Shown: positions 18,460-30,354 of the stretch, piece by piece
Position numbering within the stretch: position 1 is the first letter of the stretch
Layout of the letters: each line of letters starts with the position of its first letter
Assembly (NCBI GenBank): GCA_033297205.1
Contig: MU859244.1
Coordinates: forward strand, 1 to 64,000
Source: Pseudoneurospora amorphoporcata
Taxonomy: Eukaryota; Ascomycota; Sordariomycetes; Sordariales; Sordariaceae
Direction of reading: 5' to 3'
Length of the DNA: 64,000 nt
Program-made: the position numbers and the translations under genes
Notes under the pieces: generated by a model
Told to the model about the DNA's origin: nothing
What the model saw: only the letters and a program-made list of their open reading frames with translations
Databases searched by the model: none

Positions 18460-21400
18460 TTTGAGTGAGTGAACTTGAGGTTGCTAGTTCTTCGTTGTTA
18501 CGTAAATCAGAAGTCTCTTAATGACTGTCAATGGTTACTGGGCTGAGTCTGGGTCGAGTGCTAATGCTATGTGTGATTGATGGCATTGAGATTTGTCGAG
18601 CTCACTGGCTGTCGAAGATATTTATATATACCTCTGTAGAGATTTCTGTCGGACTTTCAATGCTCGTTCAGGTTCGTGGCTTGTCCTTCTTCGGCACCTA
18701 CCGATGCATCACTCGAATACTAGGTTGGTAAACGCTAACCAGACCGTTTGTCGAGCCATCTATACATATAGGCAAACCATTGTGTTCGATGGGATGAGCG
18801 AGCGCCCTTTGAACCATCCAGATATTGCGACCAAGAAACCAACAGTTACCATCAGCAAACACTCAACCGAAGCACCTAATTCTCCAAGCCTCTGTTGACC
18901 CGCCAGACTTAGGTACAGTCGGGCTTCGTCAAATCTATTTTGTTTTGTGCGGGCCGCCTTCCCTCCGTGCCACGAGCGACCGGTTGTTCCTCCCATGAAC
19001 AATATTTACTTCCTCCACAACCATTCTCTGGAATGAGACTGCACTTGATTCATATCATGAACTTCCGCCGCCGTCGGCTCCTTCCCTCGGGACCACGCCT
19101 AGGGTTTTGGGTACGGCCCTCGCACAGATTAATTTTCAGCTTTTCCCCACTCGCAGGTTGCCATTTGAGTCGAACTTGGGACACTCACTTCTCGTTTACA
19201 TTACCTTCGGGCTAGGCCATATTCGGGTCTCTCACCCCATCACATAGCCAAAATGTGAAAATACCCCTCTTTATGTCACCGAACAAAAGCCACTTACTTT
19301 CGACTCAAAAATAGTGGTAATGAAATCAATGAACACAGCTGCGCACAGTACCGGACATCTAAGTAGGATACACGGCCACATAGCTGCTACTAGGTACCTC
19401 TACTTATCACCAACCTTGAAAGTGTACTGTGCGATGTGTCTCAAGATTCCCCACTGTCCTTCTCTTAATCCACCATTAAAGGTGCGAGGCTCGGCTTCGA
19501 GATCCTTATCTACCAGAACCAAGAAGATTCAGACAATTCATCATAGCAGACTGTTTATAAGGTCTCTTACGGAACACAAACCTTCAGGTACTCCAGCTGC
19601 GTCAATGCTACCAGTATTGTTAAAACTCACATCTTCTACCAGATCCATCAGACGAGTTTCCCGCTGGCGGTTATACGGTAATATTTCCCACTTCTTTTGT
19701 CCTTCTTTTTTTCTTCTTTTCTCCTTCAACTTGTTTGTCTTCTTCCCCCATTGCGTCCTCCTTCTTTTCCTATAAATTTTAATCAACATCATCTCACAAA
19801 CCTAACCCATCGCGATATTCTCTTTCCAAGTTTCTTTCAGAATCACATTCCGCAGCCGACAAAGAGAGACAGACACAGTAAAGGCAAGTCGGAGACGACA
19901 GAAACAACCGGACGGATGAAGAAGTGCTTCTCTCACGGCCACCTTCCGCAGAGCTACAAAGAATTAAGAGTGACAATTAGTATACTTAATTCACTATGCG
20001 TCCGAATGCCCGAATGCTACGTAGAAGTACGTATGTCATGTAGTGGAATCCCACTTTAGATTATTCCTTCATGTATGCCGCCACCGAGACATTTGTGTGT
20101 ATTACCCAACGTTCATCCAAGTGCTTTACTCATGCACGTCTGACTTTTTGAGTTTCTACTTGAGACATGCATAGGCAATGTGTTTCTGTTCCGCGTGGCC
20201 ACGATAACGAGCTGTGATGCTGCGTAACCTAGAAACAAAAGCATGTAAAGGTCGTAGCAATAAAGATTGAAAGAGAGACTAGAGCAGGCATACGTCAGCT
20301 AGTACATACCCTGTGGACATTTTACCTAAACAATGTCCCATCCTGGACGTTTGATGATTGTGTGGCAGGAATCGCATTGACAACGGCATGAAGTCGACGT
20401 TTCTGCTTCCTCATCTGCACTGGTTCCACGGTAGGGTTACAGCTCAAGTCTGTGCTTCCTCTTTCAGCAGTAGCAAGCGACTCCAAGGCTACCCTATAGG
20501 TGCCTATTCTAACTTCAACTCCCTGTGTTTCTCTTTTGGTTCAATAATACCACGCTGGAAAAACAGAGCGTCTGTTTCATATAAGGTTGCCGTTTCCGAA
20601 TACCGAGCAATGATGATCAGATGAGTAGCGTGACATTTTGGGACGGGACGAGGGTTGTTAGGTAAGGTAACAACGATGGGGGTTGGGGAAGGGTATATCG
20701 ATGGATACTAATAATGTCGAAGACGACTTTGATATGATATCCCTTTTTACTTAAGGTATGGTTGTACGGTGGGCGTCGAGTGTTTTGTTTAACCAGAGTC
20801 TTCGTATCTAGAGGTATGCATGAACCAAGATACCTCAACATGATGGAGGACAAGTATTCAAAGCGAAGCGATGAGAACGAACAAGTGGAATGTCGGCTTT
20901 CGAGTAACGAGTTCAGAAACGGCGCCAATTGGCCAATTATATCTCAAAGGCATCATACGGCATTACGATCTTCGATAATCCCGTCTTCCACATCTTCAGA
21001 CTTCAGCTGTCATTTCCCGACTTTGGGAACACTTCACGAGCGAAAAGGAAAGAAAAAGAAACCAAACAACGGAACAGGAACATTGTACGAGGCCACCACG
21101 TGTGTAAGATGGACACAACGGAACCAATTGTCCAATTGTCGCTGCGAAGAAGCCGTCCCGTGTAACAGAACCCCCCGGTTCGTTATGCAAGAGAGCACCG
21201 GGCCGGGGAGATGAATACGACGAGAACAACGGGGGAACGAGAAAGAGGACATCCATCCATTCGACTACCGTACCGTAGCTAGGGATTTCCTTCTTCGGTT
21301 TTGGTTCGTCGCTTTCAGCGCTTGCCCCGCCTCTATTGAAGTTGTTGGGCAATCGGAAACGGAACCTGAGCCGCTTGCTTTCATTTTTCGTGTTTGTTTC

Positions 21401-24400
21401 CTTTTCGCTTCGCTCGGCTTTCTCATAAGACATCCAGACGGCCCAGCCCATGAAGCTAGGAGTTGAAGTCCGGAAGGTCAGGACCAGAATAAGACCCGTT
21501 CGGACGAGAAAGCCAAACCAGATGGGAAACCGAGCCCTTCGGTAATCCATCCCCATGATAATCCGCTCGGAGTTCCTTCTTCCCAACTGTCGGTCTGCAG
21601 CGGTCAGTGCCCTTGTTCTGGTTACCTGGCTCGCAGCTCCTAGGGCTGGGTCCCGAGCGGAGGCTCCACGCACGGCCTTATGTCTCAGTCATATCCAGTC
21701 CGTCTGGTTCGTCTATGTCAGCTAGGGGAATTTTATCATCGAGATTTCGAGATAGGAACCAACGAACCCATGCTAGACTCGCGTCGGTTAAGTAGGCGAC
21801 GGTCGGCTTTGTCACACCACCCACAATTCACACGGGCGCCATCGGCAGCGGTGTGACCGTTGGACCATGGAAACTTCTTTTCGAAGGTTGTGTCCCCCGT
21901 GAGCCCCGTTCCGGAAAGTGATCGAGGTGTCACTGATGTCTTAGACAAACATCTGTCAAAATCATGGCTAGACTCGGTGATCGACGAATCTACCTAGGTG
22001 CGACTTTGTACCACTACTGTACGGCACATGTTGTACCTCGCACTAGGAAATGCGTCAGTTTGCGTTAATTCGACGGGAAGGATGCAAACTTGGCATATGG
22101 TGCCTTGCAGTAGTATCATGTGCTTCTAGCGTACTGTACAGCTGGAAGCTTGATAGTGAGACAGGGCAGATAACATGAGGAATTGCCAAGTGTTTCTCAT
22201 TTTAAGGATACAGCTGAAAGATAGTACAAACCACAGCGGGGCGGGCTACCTAGTGTGGTGCCTGCCTCTGAGTGCTGCCATAGCTCGCGGATTCGGGTGA
22301 TCGAACGGAGCGATAAGATTGCCCCAAGACGAAGAAAAGTAACGGTTATCAGATTGCTTGTAGGCTTGAAGAACCGAAGAAGAGCAAAAGAACAAGAATA
22401 GCTGCCTGTCGGTCTTCTTGTTGCCTGTTGGCACTAATTTGCGCTTGCAAAGGAGCCGTGCCTAAGCTTCCCATTGGAGGAACATGGAGCGACAGAGCCT
22501 TCCCGCAGAGGCATGCTTCTTGGACCTCCAATTGGGAGATATCCAGAAGGGTTACAGTCCTTCCACTGCTGGAGCTACCATGTCCGGAGCTATGCTCGGC
22601 CATTGTAGCACCGTAGCTTCAGAGCCCAGAGCTTCCACTTGGTCGGAACCAGGAGACGCAAAGTCACAAGATAGGTACCGCTTCCACCCATTCGATTTGG
22701 CTTTACTCAAACCAATCCTATCACTGAATCGTTCCCGGGAAACCTTGCAACCCACATCAGCTCACCAGCACATTGGTCGAAAGCCAGTTATACCCGGCGC
22801 TATACCTGTTGAGCAAAACCAAATCGCGAGAGTGGAAGCGGTAGGTTACGCAGCCACTAGTCAGACGGTCGATTTTGAAGACCTAACTGTTAACATAGTA
22901 ATGATCAGTCGGTACCGCTGAAAACCCAAGGACAGAATGCGAAACACCAAACTAATAATTCACCCGAGGCTCGACATGTTTGTGTACCTACATATGTAGT
23001 ACAGAACCCCTGGCTCATTGAGCCGGACAGAGTGAAGCTATCAAATCCCGCCCCAGAGTATTTGGCATGGCAGAGAAGCTGTGTGAGGTTCCCGTCGGTA
23101 CAGATTTAAATCTGTGTGACAAATTTGTAAGGATCAGCTTATTAAACAGGTTGCCTGTACAAAAGCAGGGACAGGCTCACGGGTGACTGAGTCGCGATTT
23201 TCCGTCCCATCACACCGCATCTCCTCAACCTTGACTTGCGGCACCTTGCTCCCCCACAGGCACATTAACTGCCGGTTCAGGATTCCTGGCCTGTACATTG
23301 CCCACCACAGGCGAAAAACGGGAGTCTTATCGGCACGTAAACGGAGGAAATCAACAAGCGTACGTACCTTGTAGCAAGTTTGTACATGTGGATATGATGC
23401 TGCAAAAGCTTTTCTTATCTTTCCTTTCCTTTTATTTATTTCTTTTATTTTTATTTTCCCGTAGACAAAACCACAGTCGTTGAAATCCTTGGTCTCCTCT
23501 CCGTTATCCACCATTGGCATCCACGCCGAGCGTCCACGCTTCATGCATCTATGTACGCCATTATTTTAGCGTGTGCGTTAGGCGCGGTCGGGAACCTTAC
23601 CTCTTATCGTTTCTTTGCGGTTCATCTTTCCACTTTTACTAACGTCTTTGGAAGCTTCCGAGAGGCTCGTCGGGGCAGAGGTGGAAATGCTTCGCGTCCC
23701 TAGGGGCCGCCGGGCACGACACGCGGAAAGTAAAGGAACCACGGAGCACGGAGCATCCACATCGTTGCTCCGTGTTCCACCAGACACGTTGGGGCCGCTG
23801 CAAGCCAGCAGCAGAGAAGCCCGAGAGACCGGTTCTTGCACTCTAAATGGAAGTCAGCCGAAACTGTGGGGTAAACACCAAGGACCCTCCGTCCCTCTTC
23901 GAGGCAAGGGAGGCCCAGAAACCATGAGAGCGGTGTCGCGCGGGGTTCGGTTTCCATCACACTGGGTGTCCCTCCGCCATCGAACGTACCTAGATGGCAT
24001 CACACAAGCCCCAGTTATATATGTATCTTATGTGAGAACAGCGGTACAGCAGCGGATCCGATGAGTTCCGTGTCAAGCGTGAAGACACCTCGGCAAGTTA
24101 TTCTCGGAGCAAACTCAGTTCTTTCGACGGCGCCGGGGGAAAATTTGTCAAAAGGATCCGAGCTGACCGAGGTATGGGGTTGGTTGCACTTGCCCGACTT
24201 GTCACCGCTTCCGAGAGGGGTCGCCGGGCTCGCGGGTTCAAAATGGAGTTTTGCCCGACCCCTCACCGGGTTTTCGCGGGGCTACAATGCTTGCATGCTC
24301 GGGTCCAGCACGTGGATTTCTCTGGTGGGTTTCCATATGCTTGACTTTTACGCCATCCCCACGGCGGAGAAGTTGACATGAAGATTCAGGACGTTCCTCG

Positions 24401-26037
24401 TCTCCGTTGTAGTTGAATCTGCGGCGTACTTTTCAGTTGCTTTCGGCTAGCCACTTCAGCCTCCGATGGTCCAAGGATAAGGCTTCAAATGATGCAAGTG
24501 GGAAGCAGACGCGTATTGTAAGAAGCTGTTGTAAGTACGTAATAGGCTCGTGCCGGTATAAACTGCCTCGAGACTGATTCTGCTCCGGGGCACTGGCTCC
24601 GTGTCCTACAGAATAGTAGTGCATGACGAATCGGTCTCTCCAAGTTGTCCGAACCAATGACCACCTGTGCTCAAGATGATGTTCAGGTTGGACTGAAGTT
24701 GACTGTCGTCACAGCCCGTGCTGCGGGTGGAATACATACGCATAGTCTGTGGTGTAGTGCAGTATGCTGGAGCCAATATATTGATTCGTGGTCGGTCTCC
24801 TCGGTCTCTGAGCGAAATATTTCGACGAGACCACGAGTACGTAACTGTACCGTGTATACTATGCTAGATCGTAGATCCGAACAGCGCCTGAATCATGCAC
24901 TCGTGAGGTACCTATTTTTCTTATCAGATCTCGGCACTTGTGGGAGAACGGGAACTGTGACTTTTCTTGCTCATCCTCTCCGCTCCTCGGTGGACTTTGT
25001 GGGGCTGAAGGGAAACGGGTGCGAGCATGTTGACGCGATGGAAGGAATCGTCAGGTTCTGGAGGCTCGCCTAGCGCCTCCATGGTTCTCTTGTGGAACTT
25101 TCTGCTGGAAGTTTTCAGTGAGCTTCTGTTGGATTGGCATTCGTAACGGATGGATCTGCCCTGCAAGGGCAAGACTGAAGTTAAGGGAACCCTCGCGCAA
25201 AACCTGGCTGACAATGATCCTATGCCGTTACGGGTTAGCCTTGGAGATGCCCACAAAAGCCCCTCGAAGCCCATGCCGCCGTCTGGAAGCCTATGCCCCT
25301 TTCTGATTTGGCTTGGCAAACCTGGTCGAGCCTGGTTTACGACCATGCAGGGGCTGCGGCTGATACGGCCAGTCTCCCGCGATCCAATAATAAGCAGACG
25401 ATATTTGCGAAGAAGAAGAAGCAATCCTGCGCCCTCGCCGTGATGGTGAAAGCGGTATTCCAGGGTATCGTCAGCAGTGTCCCGCATCATGTTAGGCCGA
25501 AGCTCCTATCGTGTTCCACTGCGCTACGGGGGCGCCGATATCTTGGTTGAGGACAGACCAGTAGAAGATTCGATACGGACTCATTCTTGGAGTGGGAACT
25601 GGCCAGTCGGGACCTTCCCAAGAGTCTGTGAGACATTGCCGCGTGCGTCGTAGATTGGTTTGTGTTTTGACCCAGTGTGCTGGTATGGAGCTGTCTTTCG
25701 TTTATTGGTAGAGATGGATGTTGCGGAATGCTATCCACGAGTGTCTGCGAGTGTTTGTGTGGGCACCATGACGCAGGAAAATGGATGCGATAGTGCCCGT
25801 TCTCCAAAGAGCTACTGACGTGGGTTGAACAGGGCAGTTCCTGCTCTTGCGAGCTGGTGAAGGCTTTGTGGGAGATTCACTGATCACTGATCGGCGGTGC
25901 TTGGTGATCGTCGACTGCACTGTCGGACTGTGAGCAAAGATACTCCGTAGGATTCCAGTCCGGTTTTGAAAGCGGTCCCGTGGTATTGAGATGCCCGGTC
26001 GTATTGGACAGAAATGACAAACATGATGGAGAGGTTA

Positions 26038-26079
26038 TTTTTTTTTTTTTTAAATTTTTTTTTTTTTTTTTTTTTTTTT
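26038..26079. repeat. Poly(T) tract with one AAA interruption
   Basis: Fourteen T, AAA, then about twenty-five T. In reverse this is a poly(A) run such as follows a retroposed copy. No element body was recognised beside it. Confidence 0.85.
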
Positions 26080-28418
26080 CCTTTGCTTAAGGTGCCCCTG
26101 TGTTTGAAACGAAAAATCGATCATGTCATTGTAACCAATCGACCAAAAGTCCGCGTTGAACCTTCTCCGTCGCTGAAGGGAAGCAGCCAGTGCGCCCTAA
26201 CCCTTGCATGCCTTGGCACTTGGCTCCTTCATCGGCAACAAAAACAGAAGCAGATACACCGGTAACAAGAGATCCGCTATTCATACCCGTAGTCTGTTAG
26301 GGAGCTATTTGGTCGCTGTAGCTCTTTCCAATTCCAATCCATTGTGAATGTCGTCTGGTGCACGTGTGCACATGGGGTGTCTCAGACTACAGATTTGCTA
26401 GAAAGTGCAAGCCCAAGCTGGTTACTTTTCCGACGGGACCGAAGCTGAGAATGGAAGCCGCGCCGATTTTTCTTCCACAGACTGGGGGGGAAATTGCGAC
26501 AACCCATCATCATGACCGAGGAAACCCCATTTACAGTTTTCACGCAACACACACAATTGCTGTGTTACCGGTGATTTCAGGCCATGTGGTGGGCGTCGCG
26601 AAGAGCGTGGTGTGTTCCCACTCTATCTCTCACAGCATGCGGCTGTCGTGGTCGTATACCTCTCACCTCACCCATCGAAGGCTCCAGGCTGACTCGCTGA
26701 TCTGCTGACTGACCCTGGTCAACAATAGAAAATTTTCAAAAGTGGATGAAGGAGGAGAGCAATTACCTACCCAGGTGTAGATGAGCAGGAATCTGAAGCT
26801 TGGGAGCGCATGGGCGTGGTGGCCATCAAGGTCCTCGGCAGATCAGATCAGCTTATCATGATTATTTCATTACCCGTCGCGCCACGCCAATCGATCATAT
26901 TTGTTGAAGCTCTCCTGGATCATGATTCGACCTCGATTGGCGTTGGCTGAGAGATCTTCACCCGGCTCGAGCCGCTGTAGTGTAGTGTACCTGCAGCCAA
27001 GGAGTTAAGGCCAGGTACGCAGCAAGGAACTTTGGCCAAGGTAGGTACCCCCCGAGGCATTTTGGTCTTGGAATCAAATTGAAATCTCGTCATCTTAACA
27101 TTCTGCACGAGAGCAGCTCCGTAATGAGCTTACAAGTAGGATCGTCGCTGGTAGTGTTGGCAATACCCCAACTAGTGTAACGTCCAATGGCCCAATGGCC
27201 ACAAAGGAAGTCCACGCATGGGCAATGTTTTCTACCTCTAGGTTTTCAGGTCGGCGACCAGGTTGACATACAGAACACCGGCGCCGTCAAGTTGAGCCCC
27301 AAGAGACCCCTCCTGGCCCTCTTGGGAAAACCGCGCGGGCGGTCGTGTTTCAAGCTAAGCACCAGACCGCGGCTTGGGGTTCGATTGACTCATTGAGGGA
27401 CCACCGGTCAAACCCGCCTATCTCAATTGGGACTTACCTTACGAAGCACTATCACCGACTTGCATACAAATCGTCATGCCTACCTACCTAGGTATCGTTG
27501 GTGCATTCTGCCCGTGCTTGGTGTTGGTCATGACAGCACGTAGACGCTGGTTGCCATTGCCTTTCTTTGCCTTTGCATCGGATGTCAGAAATCACTCAAC
27601 ATGAGGAAAGGCACCGACACGGCGGGCAGCTTGGTCATGTTGGAATGCAGACAAGGCGACAACTACTTAACCTCGATATTAAATACCCGCGTGCAGCCAA
27701 GGACGGAACGGTCAGTGAGCTATCTGGGCCAACTAAATATATCTTGTCAGCGATGCAGTGCATGCTTTCGCCAGTCTCCGTGTGTACCTGTATCATCAAA
27801 GCCGTGGCACCCTCGCCCGTGCCATGGTACTGAGGATATCCCATGCTTGCTTCCCCGCGCTGAGGTAGCAACATCAGCGATTCAGAGTAGCTAATGGGGT
27901 TGAAGCTTCAATTTCCGCGGCATCAATTTTTGGAACGGCCTTCAAAAATCCAAACTGTCCCAACAGTCTGTCACGGTCTCGTCCCGGGATGCGAGTAACG
28001 TGTCCTCGCTTGCGCGTGCTTGATGCCTTCAGCCTGAGCCAATCCGACCTTGAGCTCTGGCCCAGACCTAAGTATGTGACAGGCGAGCTGCACGGTGAAT
28101 AACTTGTATACAATTTTGTTTCTCAGAGACCGTTAACTTTCGAGAAAAAAAACTAAAAGAAACGGAAGCCACATGACGAAGGCAGGGTCACCAAAGCCTA
28201 CCACTTGAATCAAATTCAGTGCATGAAGAAACCTACCACTAGCGGACCCTAAGATTTTTCGATACCGGCACCTCACAGACTCTACAGGCAGGCAGGCACA
28301 TCAAATGCATGATACTAATGGTAGACCGGTGGACACAGTATGCACAGACATACGCAGCACTGCAGCATCTGCGTGTTGTAGTGATCGATTAGTAATAACG
28401 GACCCTTAGTAAAAACTG

Positions 28419-28614
28419 TAATTACTGTTTCTGTAAGGAAAAAATTATGTTCTTAACACGCGCTAGAGGGGACCCAGTTTTATTTTAGTGCTGTTAAGGA
28501 TATAGCCTACTATGCAAGCCTACTATGAGTCCCGTGTATAGAGAGGGCACGGATGGGTGCACGGACTCTGGTTTTAGCGGTAATTACTGAAAATGTAAAT
28601 GTAAGGAAAAAATG
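28419..28614 (+). repeat. Imperfect direct repeat, AT-rich
   Basis: GTAATTACTG followed by CTGTAAGGAAAAAAT at 28419-28446 reappears as GTAATTACTG with ATGTAAGGAAAAAAT at 28579-28612, each preceded by a CGGAC(C/T)C word. The spacing is about 160 bp. It could be a diverged tandem duplication or the ends of a small mobile relic. Confidence 0.5.
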
Positions 28615-30354
28615 GGATACTTACCGTTTCTATCGATCACTAGCGTGTTGTGCCTCGTCTTCAGTCCCAGCAACATGCAGATGTCTTGCCGGCCTTCCTT
28701 CGCTTCCGTATGTGCGTGGACTTTTTCCCTTTTATTCTAATCCGCGCGCACGGTTGCATCGCAATAAGGTAGCGTACGACCTTTTATTCACCCGTCAGTC
28801 TTCAACCGGGATGGTTTTCTGCCTAGTTGAATCCTTCGTCAGTCCCAACGAGCTCTTGCCTTTCTTGCTCGGTCTGTTGGCTTCTGTATACGCAGTACGT
28901 AGCTTCAACCCACAGCACAATCTGGGGGCACTGGGGGCCAGATTTGTAGATAAAACCGATCTTCGGCGCGGAAGTTGATGCGCTGATCTGTCACTTGTCC
29001 GGTGCTGTCCAGATCAACTGTCGAATTTAATGCACTGGGCACCGAGATATCATATAATCTTTTACGATGGAAAGTTTGCTGCCGATTGATTGGCCGTCGG
29101 AGTCTCGACGCTTCCAATTGGCAGGGTGCTGTGCAGCAAGTCGAACATGATTCGATACCAAGGGAAAGGACAAGTGGTTCGAGTTCTCTCTCCCCGGGTA
29201 ATTGAACAAGCAAATCAAAGCAAACACGCACTGGTCGACAAGAGGAAGCAAAAATACCATGATGATTGTTTGTTTCGAAACAGTAATGCAAGACTTGATA
29301 GAACGCTCTGACAGCTTGCTCTCAGTACGGTGTGGTTGATGACCCCAGGCCGCATGCCTCCAATCAGACTTTTTTTTTTTCTTTTTGTTTTCGACGGTGG
29401 GATTAGAAACATTTCAGCAAATAGGTGCGGAGCTCAACCCTCTCAGCTCCGTCACCAGCAAGTGGGTTTCAACGCTAAGCATCTGCGGAATCAGGAGCAC
29501 AGATGCTGGCCACTTCCCACTAGAACCCACCACACGTCGCGCTAGCCTGGGGACCCTCGCCGGCTGCGTCGGTCAAGGGTTACCCATGGTTCTCAAGGGA
29601 CCAGAGGGATTCCGCAGGAAATCAACGGACAATCCTTGGGAGTCAATGGACTCCACTGGACTCCTCGCTGGATTGGGGATGGAGGGGGACCACCTTCAAC
29701 CATGGCGGCATGGACACACACTTCGCTCTCACACAGGTCCGCTTGCTGACTCTCACAGTCTCACCCTTTGGCCTTTGCAACCTTCCTGAGCCGGACGCAT
29801 TGCAACGGGGACCGACCAGGGGCAGAAATCACTCCTGCATTATATGGACCCCATGCCCGTCGCATCCCCCACAGTTGCGAGGTTTTCCTGAGGATAATGC
29901 TCTTTAGCTTTGCTGCTCCTCCTTGACTTTCGGACTCTGACCCTGCTGAGCTTTTGGTTGGCCGAACTATCTTACTGACACTCTTTGAAACGTCTCACTT
30001 GCTCACTCACGCACGCACTCTCACTTACTCACAGAAGATCTCATCGCTGACACAGCGTGGAGATCTATTGCCTCTTCAACATCACACTCCCTCCGAAACA
30101 TTGACAAACCACAACAAACAACAACATATACTTGGCCCGGAAACTCGCCAGGTCGATCCCCGTCCCGTCCCGTGTCCACTTCGGCCGAGGGCGTCGATTG
30201 TATCTGAGTGAGAGGAGCAGCGAGCCAGCGAGAGAGATCCACGGTCCACGGGCCCCTGTTCGAATCCACCTCCTCTGTCCCCAGTCTGCAGTCCACCGGC
30301 TTGACACCGCCCACATCCAGTCCACCTCCAGTCCCTTTATAGCAACGAGCAACC

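Larger units (their letters stand above)
18470..30354. other. About 12 kb without a supportable gene
   Basis: Many ORFs of 60-225 codons are present but none has a recognisable domain, coherent codon use or convincing splicing. Visible items are: scattered TACCTA/TAGGTA words; the homopolymer T tract near 26038-26079; a duplicated AT-rich block at 28400-28620; a T9 run at 29370; and CT-rich, CAACAACA-rich sequence from 29950 that is probably the promoter and leader of the CRIB gene. Long regulatory DNA, unrecognised lncRNA, or genes with many small exons cannot be excluded. Confidence 0.45.

Noticed and set aside
20996..21673. 225-codon minus-strand ORF
   Set aside because: Arg/Ser/Phe-rich string without domain pattern, splice sites or neighbours; likely chance.
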